Source: an uncultured Alistipes sp. (GTDB lineage Bacteria > Bacteroidota > Bacteroidia > Bacteroidales > Rikenellaceae). Taken from it: DNA of 11,997 nucleotides. The stretch lies in assembly GCA_937895825.1 (NCBI GenBank), contig CALBKP010000119.1:1-11997 (forward strand), given 5' to 3'. This document shows positions 6,330-11,997 of the stretch, one piece after another. The stretch's first letter is position 1, and each line of letters opens with the position of its first letter. The notes under the pieces were generated by a model. That model was not told the DNA's origin. It did not search any database and was given only the letters and a program-made list of their open reading frames with translations. A program made the position numbers and the translations under genes.

Positions 6330-8114
6330 ATGGAGCAGAACAAAATTGTAGCGAACGAGAATTTCGATTGGAATGCGTTCGAGAATGACCTTGGCGTTTA
6401 CGACCAGTCGAAGGATGCGATTGAGGAGGCCTATGGTAAGACAATGTCTAACGTAGCTGTTGGCGAGGTTGTTGAGGGTACTGTTACCGACATCAACAAG
6501 CGCGAGATCACAGTTAACATCGGTTACAAGTCTGAGGGTCTTATCGCAGCAACCGAGTTCCGTTACAACCCCGACTTGACCGTAGGCGAGAAGGTTGAGG
6601 TTTACGTTGAGTCGGTAGAGGATAAGGGTGGCCAGTTGGCACTCTCTCACAAGAAGGCTCGTCAGCTCAAGAGCTGGGATCGTGTTAACGAGGCTCTCAA
6701 CAACGACGAGATCATTAAGGGTTACGTTAAGTGTCGCACTAAGGGCGGTATGATCGTTGACGTATTCGGCATCGAGGCATTCCTCCCCGGCTCACAGATC
6801 GACGTGAAGCCTATCCGCGACTACGATGTATACGTAGACAAGACTATGGAGTTCAAGGTTGTTAAGATCAACCAGGAGTTCCGCAACGTGGTTGTATCAC
6901 ACAAGGCTCTTATCGAGGCAGAGCTCGAGGCTCAGAAGCAGATCATCATGTCTAAGCTTGAGAAGGGTCAGATCCTTGAGGGTACTGTTAAGAACATCAC
7001 CACTTACGGTGTATTCATCGACCTCGGTGGCGTTGATGGTCTTATCCACATCACTGACCTCTCATGGGGCCGCGTAAATCACCCTGAGGAGGTTGTAGCT
7101 CTCGACCAGAAGCTTCAGGTTGTTATCCTTGACTTCGATGAGGCTAAGAAGCGTATCGCTCTCGGTCTTAAGCAGCTCACCGCTCATCCTTGGGAGGCTC
7201 TCGACGCAGACCTCAAGGTAGGTGATAAGGTTAAGGGTAAGGTTGTTGTTGTTACTGACTACGGTGCATTCGTAGAGGTAGCTCCCGGCGTTGAGGGTCT
7301 CATCCACGTATCTGAGATGTCTTGGAGCCAGCCTTTGCGCTCAGCTCAGGAGTTCATGAAGGTAGGTGACGAGATCGAGGCTGTTCTTCTTACTCTCGAC
7401 CGCGAGGAGCGCAAGATGTCTCTCGGTATCAAGCAGCTCACTCCCGATCCTTGGGCAGAGATCGAGAAGAAGTACCCTGTTGGCACAAAGTGCACAGCTC
7501 GCGTTCGCAACTTCTCTAACTTTGGCGTATTCGTTGAGATCGAGGATGGTATCGAGGGTCTCGTACACATCTCTGACCTCAGCTGGACTAAGAAGGTTAA
7601 GCACCCCAGCGAGTTCACTCAGGTAGGTGCTGAGCTCGAGGTTGTTGTTCTCGAGATTAACAAGGACAACCGTCGTCTTTCACTCGGCCACAAGCAGCTC
7701 GAGGAGAACCCCTGGAACGGCTTTGAGAGCCAGTACAGCGTTGACAGCATCCACGAGGGTACTGTAACAGAGCTTACTGAGAAGGGTGCTATCGTATCAC
7801 TCGGTGAGAACATCGAGGGCTTCTGCCCCGCACGTCACCTCACTAAGGAGGATGGTACTACTTTGAAGGCTGGCGAGACTGCTGAGTTCAAGGTGCTCGA
7901 GTTCTCTAAGGCTACTAAGCGCATCACACTCTCTCACAGCCGCATCTTCGAGGAGGCTAAGCGTGCTGCTGATGCTCAGGAGAAGAAGGAGCGTCGCGCT
8001 GTTGCTGACGAGACTAAGTCAACCGTTAAGAAGATCAACGCTCAGGTGGAGAAGACCACTCTCGGCGATATCGCAGGTTTGGCAGAGTTGAAGGCTCAGC
8101 TTGAGAACAAGTAA
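6330..8114 (+). CDS. rpsA: 30S ribosomal protein S1, six S1 domains
   Basis: RNA-binding ribosomal protein that captures and unwinds mRNA on the 30S subunit. The product is 594 residues, somewhat longer than the E. coli protein. Six S1 (OB-fold) domains can be followed at roughly 44-113, 129-197, 214-284, 299-371, 386-458 and 472-541. Domains 3-5 are the most regular, each with the GVFIDLGGVDGLIHITDLSW-type core: YGVFIDLG..GLIHITDLSW, YGAFVEVA..GLIHVSEMSW and FGVFVEIE..GLVHISDLSW. Domains 1, 2 and 6 are more divergent, as usual. An N-terminal acidic segment precedes domain 1, and the tail after 541 is charged and Lys/Glu/Ala-rich, probably helical. Codon choice is strongly restricted (GAG, AAG, CTC, ATC), fitting very high expression. 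No cmk or ihf gene is next to it, unlike the E. coli arrangement. It is flanked by its own promoter and terminator. Confidence 0.97.
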   Translation: MEQNKIVANENFDWNAFENDLGVYDQSKDAIEEAYGKTMSNVAVGEVVEGTVTDINKREITVNIGYKSEGLIAATEFRYNPDLTVGEKVEVYVESVEDKGGQLALSHKKARQLKSWDRVNEALNNDEIIKGYVKCRTKGGMIVDVFGIEAFLPGSQIDVKPIRDYDVYVDKTMEFKVVKINQEFRNVVVSHKALIEAELEAQKQIIMSKLEKGQILEGTVKNITTYGVFIDLGGVDGLIHITDLSWGRVNHPEEVVALDQKLQVVILDFDEAKKRIALGLKQLTAHPWEALDADLKVGDKVKGKVVVVTDYGAFVEVAPGVEGLIHVSEMSWSQPLRSAQEFMKVGDEIEAVLLTLDREERKMSLGIKQLTPDPWAEIEKKYPVGTKCTARVRNFSNFGVFVEIEDGIEGLVHISDLSWTKKVKHPSEFTQVGAELEVVVLEINKDNRRLSLGHKQLEENPWNGFESQYSVDSIHEGTVTELTEKGAIVSLGENIEGFCPARHLTKEDGTTLKAGETAEFKVLEFSKATKRITLSHSRIFEEAKRAADAQEKKERRAVADETKSTVKKINAQVEKTTLGDIAGLAELKAQLENK

Positions 8115-8123
8115 AAATCTCTT

Positions 8124-8203
8124 GTGATAAGGGGTCATCATCGACCCATCACTAAAAGTAAGACCCCTCGGGATGTACGTATGTACTGTCCCGAGGGGTT
8201 TTC
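8124..8203 (+). terminator. rpsA terminator, preceded by an accessory hairpin
   Basis: The main stem is a perfect 11-bp helix, ACCCCTCGGGA (8163-8173) with TCCCGAGGGGT (8189-8199), followed by TTTCT. Its apical part can add GTAC (8175-8178) with GTAC (8183-8186). Just before it is a second hairpin, GTGAT (8124-8128) plus GGGTC (8132-8136) with GACCC (8143-8147) plus ATCAC (8148-8152), with AAG bulged. AGGGGTC (8130-8136) is also perfectly complementary to GACCCCT (8162-8168) in the terminator's 5' arm, so the two hairpins can compete. Confidence 0.9.
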
Positions 8204-8384
8204 TATTGTGATAGGCCAAATTTGACGAGAAACTATGTCTCGCGCTATAAAACCTTTGATAATTAAGTCTTGCGCATTGCAATCTCTAACTAAAAATTCG
8301 TTTGCTACAAATTTTCAGACCTTAATACAATACAATGATTAACTATATCGTTAGCAATGCGAGTAAAATAGTTAATTAGAGAGT
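8204..8384 (+). promoter_or_regulatory. Promoter region and structured leader of the Clp-N-like gene
   Basis: No gene is seen in this stretch. AACCTTTG (8251-8258) is a one-mismatch -7 element without a clear -33 partner. Downstream, CGCATTGC (8273-8280) and CTAAC (8286-8290) can pair with the joined GTTAGCAATGCG (8350-8361). Alternatively, TCTCTAACTAA (8283-8293) pairs at 10 of 11 positions with TTAATTAGAGA (8372-8382), which covers the purine-rich stretch just before the ATG. The two foldings share CTAAC and exclude each other. Regulation through this is inference. Confidence 0.35.
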
Positions 8385-8819
8385 ATGAGAAAAACGAGAA
8401 TTTCAACATCGCTCGAAGCGATTGTAGCCCAGACACTTTTTCGAATCAAGCGTGATGGCATAACTACGTCGTATCGCGACAGATTAGCCATTGAGCTGCT
8501 TTCGGACCGAAGCACCTTTGCCTATCAGCTTCTTGAGATGTTAATAGGTGAGAGTGGAATAAATGTTATTCTGCGTCGTGTGGAACGAACAATCGATGAC
8601 AAGCCTTTAGCCGAGTCAGAAATGCCAGAGTGCCACTACGAGTCGATATACGATAGTATCAGCTTGGCTGTATCTGCACCATGTATATCCACGGTACACA
8701 TCCTTCACTATATAGCGAGCGATCCATCGACGGCAATAGCCACCGAGCTTAAGCACTACGGCATCATATCCGACGACATAGCGTGTGCGGTGCGTAGGTT
8801 GTGCGACGATGTGATATGA
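8385..8819 (+). CDS. Free-standing Clp N-domain-like protein (putative)
   Basis: A 144-residue protein without signal peptide or membrane segment, predicted cytoplasmic and all-helical. It reads as two degenerate copies of the Clp N-domain repeat found at the start of ClpA, ClpB and ClpC. Repeat 1 is about residues 7-66 (SLEAIVAQTLFRIKRDG, then the DRLAIELLSD helix and YQLLEML). Repeat 2 is about 84-143, where ISTVHILHYIASDPSTAIA followed by ELKHYGI at 121-127 matches the family pattern of 'hLL..ll.d....a..L...Gi'. No Walker motifs follow, so this is not a truncated ATPase cut by a frameshift: the reading frame simply stops at TGA, with a terminator 22 bases later. Such a protein could bind substrates, adaptors or other Clp proteins; this is inference from fold resemblance alone. 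The start ATG is preceded by AGAGAG. An unrelated small helical protein is the alternative. Confidence 0.6.
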   Translation: MRKTRISTSLEAIVAQTLFRIKRDGITTSYRDRLAIELLSDRSTFAYQLLEMLIGESGINVILRRVERTIDDKPLAESEMPECHYESIYDSISLAVSAPCISTVHILHYIASDPSTAIATELKHYGIISDDIACAVRRLCDDVI

Positions 8820-8838
8820 TTGACAATCCGATTTAAAA

Positions 8839-8876
8839 ATAATACCTGCCTAAGCGTATTGCTTGGCAGGTATTAT
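8839..8876. terminator. Bidirectional terminator between the Clp-N-like gene and pgi
   Basis: ATAATACCTGCC plus AAGC (8839-8855, with T8851 bulged) pairs with GCTTGGCAGGTATTAT (8861-8876) around a 5-base GTATT loop. A-rich sequence on the left (TTTAAAAAT) and T-rich sequence on the right support termination in both directions. It lies 20 bases after the plus-strand gene and 21 bases from the pgi stop. Confidence 0.88.
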
Positions 8877-8897
8877 AATTATATATGTGTGGAAAAA

Positions 8898-10229
8898 TTA
8901 CAAGCGAGCCTTGATAGCCTTAGACTCCTCCTCATAACCTGGCTTATCCAGGAGTGCAAACATATTCTTCTTGTACGCCTCAACGCCAGGCTGGTTGAAC
9001 GGATTAACGCCGAGCATATAGCCCGAGATACCGCAGCCCTTCTCGAAGAAGTACAGGAGCTGACCGATGGTGCGCTCGTCGATGCGCTCAATCTCGATAA
9101 GCATGTTGGGCACGCCACCGTCAACGTGTGCGATGCGAACGCCAAGCTCGGCCATCTTGTTGATCTCCGAGAGACGCTTGCCAGTTAGGAAGTTAAGACC
9201 GTCGAGGTTGGCCTCGTCAGCCTTGACCTTAACCTCGTACTTTGAGTTCTTAACCGAGATGATAGTCTCGAACAGCGTGCGCTCGCCCTCCTGGATATAC
9301 TGGCCCATAGAGTGAAGGTCGGCCGTGAGAGTCACGCTGGCGGGGAAGATACCCTTGCCCTCTTTGCCCTCCGACTCGCCATAGAGCTGCTTCCACCACT
9401 CGGCGATATACTGCAACTTAGGCTCGTAAGAACCAAGAATCTCGATCTTCTTGCCAGCTTTGTAGAGCTCGTTACGCACGATGGCATACTGCGCTGCGGG
9501 GTTATGCTCGATGGGCTGATCCATAGCTGTCAGTCGCTCCATGTCGCGTGCGCCCTCAACGAAGGCATCAACATCAACACCAGCAACAGCCAACGGTAGA
9601 AGACCTACGGGTGAGAGTACCGAGTAGCGGCCACCAACATTATCTTCGATGACGAATGTTGGGTAGCCCTCCTGTGTTGCGAGGGTCTTAAGAGCACCAC
9701 GTGCCTTGTCCGTGATGGCCACGATGCGCTCTGCAGCCTCAGCCTTGCCGTAACGCTTCTCAATCTCGGCCTTGATAAGGCGGAAGGCGATGGCAGGCTC
9801 GGTTGTAGTGCCCGACTTAGAGATGACGATAGCGGCGATGGAGTAATCCTTAACCGCATCCATAAGCTCATAGGTGTAGTCCTCCGAGATATTCTCACCG
9901 GCAAATACAACGGTGGGGTTGTCGTGCTTTCGTTTCAAACCCTCAAACGAGTTGCTCATAGCCTCCAATACAGCCTTAGCACCGAGGTATGAGCCACCAA
10001 TACCTATGCAGATGACAACCTCAGCGCGCTCACGTAGCCTCTTTGCCACGGCCTTAATCTCCGCTAAGTCACCCTCGCTAATTGACGAGGGGAGGTTTAC
10101 CCAACCGAGGAAATCGTTGCCGGCACCCTCGCCTGTGTGAAGAAGTGCGTTGGCACGGCGTGCTGCCTCCTGCATCTCGGCAGTAACCGTTACTCCAGAG
10201 TGTGCGGCATTAAATCTAATCAATTCCAT
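8898..10229 (-). CDS. pgi: Glucose-6-phosphate isomerase, short bacterial type
   Basis: Interconverts glucose 6-phosphate and fructose 6-phosphate in the cytoplasm (glycolysis and gluconeogenesis). The product is 443 residues, matching the short PGI form of Bacillota and Bacteroidota rather than the roughly 550-residue E. coli type. Visible motifs are sugar-phosphate binding CIGIGGSYLG (74-83), SKSGTTTEP (138-146), PGI signature 1 in NVGGRYSVLSPVG (197-209) and PGI signature 2 in GVNPFNQPGVEAYKK (407-421). Glu285 (in YGESEG), His306 (in ADLHSMGQ) and Lys420 fall in the segments that carry the catalytic Glu, His and Lys of the family. The start ATG opens directly into MELIRFN, a usual N-terminus. 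The gene follows gpsA on the same strand after a 62-base, very AT-rich gap with no clear promoter or terminator, so the two are probably co-transcribed. gpsA-pgi adjacency is familiar in Bacteroides. Confidence 0.97.
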   Translation of the reverse strand: MELIRFNAAHSGVTVTAEMQEAARRANALLHTGEGAGNDFLGWVNLPSSISEGDLAEIKAVAKRLRERAEVVICIGIGGSYLGAKAVLEAMSNSFEGLKRKHDNPTVVFAGENISEDYTYELMDAVKDYSIAAIVISKSGTTTEPAIAFRLIKAEIEKRYGKAEAAERIVAITDKARGALKTLATQEGYPTFVIEDNVGGRYSVLSPVGLLPLAVAGVDVDAFVEGARDMERLTAMDQPIEHNPAAQYAIVRNELYKAGKKIEILGSYEPKLQYIAEWWKQLYGESEGKEGKGIFPASVTLTADLHSMGQYIQEGERTLFETIISVKNSKYEVKVKADEANLDGLNFLTGKRLSEINKMAELGVRIAHVDGGVPNMLIEIERIDERTIGQLLYFFEKGCGISGYMLGVNPFNQPGVEAYKKNMFALLDKPGYEEESKAIKARL

Positions 10230-10291
10230 ATATTATAAATTTATAACTTTAACTGTTAATATAATAAATATAAATTATGTCGAATTATGCG

Positions 10292-11296
10292 TTAGTGGAG
10301 CATTTGCGTAAGTGCCTGCATCGCCTCACGTGCCGAGGCGTTGCGGTAGAGCACCTCCCATACCATGTCGGCAATAGGCATGTCGATATTGCGGCGCATG
10401 GAGCTCTGACGTATGCATTCGGCTGCGTAGTAACCCTCGGCAACCATCGTCATCTCGTTGAGCGCGCTCTTAACCGAGCAACCCTTACCCAAAAGTGTGC
10501 CAAGGCGGCGGTTGCGGCTCAGGGGCGAGTAGCACGTTACGAGCAGGTCGCCCATATAGGCTGCGGAGTTGATATCGCGACCCTCCATGGGCACTGCCGA
10601 GTCGATGAAACGCTTCATCTCGGCAGCACAACCTGCGATAAGCACTGCGAGGAAGTTGTCACCAAAGCGAAGACCTACGGCGATACCTACGGCTAAGGCG
10701 TAGACATTCTTCATGATGGCGGCGGCCTCCACGCCAAGCACGTCGTTCGACAGCGAGCAGCGGAAGAAATCGTTGGCCATGACATCGCGCACACGTTCTG
10801 CGGTGGTAGTACTCTCCGATGCCACGGTGAGGTACGACAATTGACACTGGCCAACCTCCTCGGCATGCGAGGGGCCTGTCACAACGGCGAGGTTCTGCAT
10901 CGGCACGTTATAGTAACGGTGCATGTGCTCGACGATGGTTAGGTAGTCGCCAGGGATAATGCCCTTGACGGCCGATACAACAATCTTATCTGATAGATCC
11001 TCGGTAAGAGGCTCCATAAACTTCTTCATAAAGGCCGATGGCATCGCAAGAATCACGATGTCGGCATCACGCACAACGGCGTTGATGTCCGATGAAGGGG
11101 TGATAAACTCCTTGTCGATGTAGCACCATGGCAGATACTTCGAGTTGCGGCTTCGCGAGTGTAACGACTCGCGAATCTCATCGTTGAGCACAAGCCAGTC
11201 CACGTGGTGGTGGTTTACTGTAAGTGTCTTGACGATTGCCGTAGCCCAGCTACCATAGCCCAGAACGGCGCACTTAGGTCTGTTATCTGACTTCAT
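10292..11296 (-). CDS. gpsA: NAD(P)-dependent glycerol-3-phosphate dehydrogenase
   Basis: Reduces dihydroxyacetone phosphate to sn-glycerol 3-phosphate, the backbone of phospholipids; cytoplasmic. The product is 334 residues, normal size. Visible are the dinucleotide-binding GYGSWATA (13-20); SAVKGI with Lys111; VTGPSHAEEV (139-148), the Bacteroidota form of SGPSFAKEV; IMKNVYALAVGIAVGL with catalytic Lys196; GLRFGDN; and MGDLLVTCYSPLSRNRRLG (248-266), with Asp250, Thr254 and the Ser-Arg-Asn-Arg substrate loop. I chose the ATG at 11294-11296. The frame stays open upstream for 32 more residues to another ATG, but that stretch is Phe/Asn/Lys-rich and covers the promoter region. A TAATTTTG (complement of 11314-11321) could be a -7 element only a few bases from the start. 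The gene is divergent from mreB and upstream of pgi, so central carbon and lipid precursor genes sit together here. Confidence 0.96.
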   Translation of the reverse strand: MKSDNRPKCAVLGYGSWATAIVKTLTVNHHHVDWLVLNDEIRESLHSRSRNSKYLPWCYIDKEFITPSSDINAVVRDADIVILAMPSAFMKKFMEPLTEDLSDKIVVSAVKGIIPGDYLTIVEHMHRYYNVPMQNLAVVTGPSHAEEVGQCQLSYLTVASESTTTAERVRDVMANDFFRCSLSNDVLGVEAAAIMKNVYALAVGIAVGLRFGDNFLAVLIAGCAAEMKRFIDSAVPMEGRDINSAAYMGDLLVTCYSPLSRNRRLGTLLGKGCSVKSALNEMTMVAEGYYAAECIRQSSMRRNIDMPIADMVWEVLYRNASAREAMQALTQMLH

Positions 11297-11313
11297 AGGC
11301 AAAAAATTATTGA

Positions 11314-11321
11314 CAAAATTA
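11314..11321 (-). promoter_or_regulatory. Possible -7 element for gpsA-pgi
   Basis: TAATTTTG on the minus strand fits TAnnTTTG. A TTTTG (complement of 11346-11350) lies 24 bases upstream, longer than usual. The resulting leader would be about 12 bases. The call is weak because the region is AT-rich. Confidence 0.35.
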
Positions 11322-11342
11322 ACAAAAAAAATGTGAAAACTC

Positions 11343-11375
11343 TTGCAAAATGTCCATATCTTTTTCCTATCTTTG
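11343..11375 (+). promoter_or_regulatory. Probable mreB promoter
   Basis: TATCTTTG (11368-11375) is a perfect -7 match. TTG (11343-11345) lies 22 bases upstream as a candidate -33 element. Transcription would start near 11380, giving a leader of about 170 bases. It diverges from gpsA. Confidence 0.65.
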
Positions 11376-11379
11376 CAAG

Positions 11380-11550
11380 TGAGTAACACCACGTTATACT
11401 TTTATTGGTGTTAAGTGGTTGTTACTCAGAATGTTTCGACCTGAGGTTCGATTTTGCCTCAAGCGTCGTTTTTTTGTCTGCCATCTGGTTAATGGTAGAC
11501 GTAAAGGCGTGGCCGAGACCTAAACATACGAAAAAATAAATAGATTATAT
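11380..11550 (+). promoter_or_regulatory. Structured mreB leader with an internal terminator-like hairpin
   Basis: Three hairpins are visible. (1) TGAGTAACACCAC (11380-11392) pairs with GTGGT (11415-11419) plus GTTACTCA (11421-11428), with T11420 bulged; it begins at the predicted transcript 5' end. (2) CGAC plus TGAGG (11437-11446) pairs with CCTCA plus GTCG (11457-11468), followed at once by seven T (11469-11475): an intrinsic-terminator shape. (3) GTCTGCCAT (11476-11484) pairs with ATGGTAGAC (11492-11500), with one G-U. CTCAG (11425-11429) in hairpin 1 is complementary to CTGAG (11441-11445) in hairpin 2, so an alternative fold could open the terminator. It may be an attenuator or a separate small RNA of about 95 bases; the choice is open. 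Confidence 0.5.
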
Positions 11551-11997
11551 ATGGGACTTTTTTCACTTACGCAGGAGTTAGCTATTGACCTCGGTACGGC
11601 CAATACGCTCATTATGCACAATGGTAAGGTCGTCGTTGACGAGCCTTCGATTGTAGCACTCAGCATTAAAACCGGCGACCTTATGGCCATTGGTCACAAG
11701 GCACGTCTTATGGATGGTAAGACTCACTCTAACATCCGCACAATCCGCCCCTTGAAGGATGGTGTTATTGCCGACTTCGAAGCTACGGAGCTCATGCTCC
11801 GCGGTCTGATTAAGAAGGTGGGTGCTACACGCGGTATGTTCGCGCCATCGCTCCGTATGATGATCTGTATCCCCTCAGGATCTACTAACGTGGAGATTCG
11901 TGCCGTGCGTGACTCGGCACAGCATGCTGGTGGCCGTGAGATCTACATTATCTTCGCGCCTATGGCAGAAGCTCCCGGTGCAGGTCTCGATGTGGAG
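11551..11997 (+). CDS. mreB: Rod-shape actin homologue MreB, first 149 residues, 3' end outside the window
   Basis: Bacterial actin that forms membrane-associated filaments and guides the elongasome (MreC/MreD/RodA/PBP2). The start MGLFSLTQELAIDLGTANTL carries the amphipathic N-terminal segment and phosphate-1 loop (DLGTAN, 13-18). KVVVDEPSIVAL (26-37), NIRTIRPLKDGVIADF (61-76) and SLRMMICIPSGST (100-112) follow the family closely. The last visible segment, IIFAPMAEAPGAGLDVE (133-149), departs from the usual (I/F)EPMAAAxGAG: Ala136 replaces the near-invariant Glu that in MreB is the catalytic residue for ATP hydrolysis, Glu140 replaces Ala, and Pro142 replaces Leu or Ile. The frame is intact to the edge. 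It has its own promoter and long leader; mreC would be expected downstream but is not in view. Identity as MreB is certain; activity is in doubt if these bases are right. Confidence 0.95.
   Translation, partial: MGLFSLTQELAIDLGTANTLIMHNGKVVVDEPSIVALSIKTGDLMAIGHKARLMDGKTHSNIRTIRPLKDGVIADFEATELMLRGLIKKVGATRGMFAPSLRMMICIPSGSTNVEIRAVRDSAQHAGGREIYIIFAPMAEAPGAGLDVE

Noticed and set aside
6330..8114. Internal repeats in rpsA as a DNA repeat or recombination feature
   Set aside because: They are the six S1 domains of the protein; similarity is at protein level and normal for the family.

Overview
The window looks like core chromosome from a member of the Bacteroidota, most likely Bacteroidales. The evidence is the recurring promoter element TAnnTTTG upstream of several genes, weak or absent Shine-Dalgarno sites, a six-domain S1 protein of about 594 residues, a short (443-residue) glucose-6-phosphate isomerase, and an acidic stretch right after the lipobox Cys of a lipoprotein. 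A Rikenellaceae/Alistipes-like origin is possible but is only a guess. I see no IS element, phage gene, CRISPR array, tRNA or rRNA.

Layout, left to right. The 5' part of dnaK (-) runs off the left edge. Upstream of it are a terminator hairpin and a cluster of TGRCA pentamers, then yggS/PLPBP (-). A divergent promoter region separates yggS from a secreted C69-family dipeptidase (+), which is followed 29 bases later by a dihydrolipoamide dehydrogenase (+, lpdA). A structured intergenic region with three hairpins, the last a terminator, leads to truA (+). A strong bidirectional terminator separates truA from a small lipoprotein gene (-). A second divergent promoter region precedes rpsA (+), which has a leader with two small hairpins and a strong terminator. 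Next come a 144-residue protein (+) that reads as a degenerate free-standing Clp N-domain, another bidirectional terminator, and the convergent pair gpsA-pgi (both -). A third divergent region contains the mreB promoter and a 175-base structured leader; mreB (+) runs off the right edge.

The genes are mostly independent housekeeping units: protein folding, PLP homeostasis, peptide hydrolysis, 2-oxoacid dehydrogenase or glycine cleavage chemistry, tRNA pseudouridylation, translation, glycolysis, phospholipid precursor synthesis and cell shape. gpsA and pgi probably share a transcript, and the dipeptidase and lpdA may.

The items most worth following up are mainly non-coding. They are the mreB leader, which contains a terminator-like hairpin that an alternative pairing could disrupt; the unusual substitutions in the otherwise very conserved EPMAAA motif of mreB; the Clp-N-like small protein and its leader; and the phased repeats upstream of dnaK. 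I found no clear novel multi-gene system. All RNA-structure claims come from reading complementarity by eye, without energy calculations or alignments.
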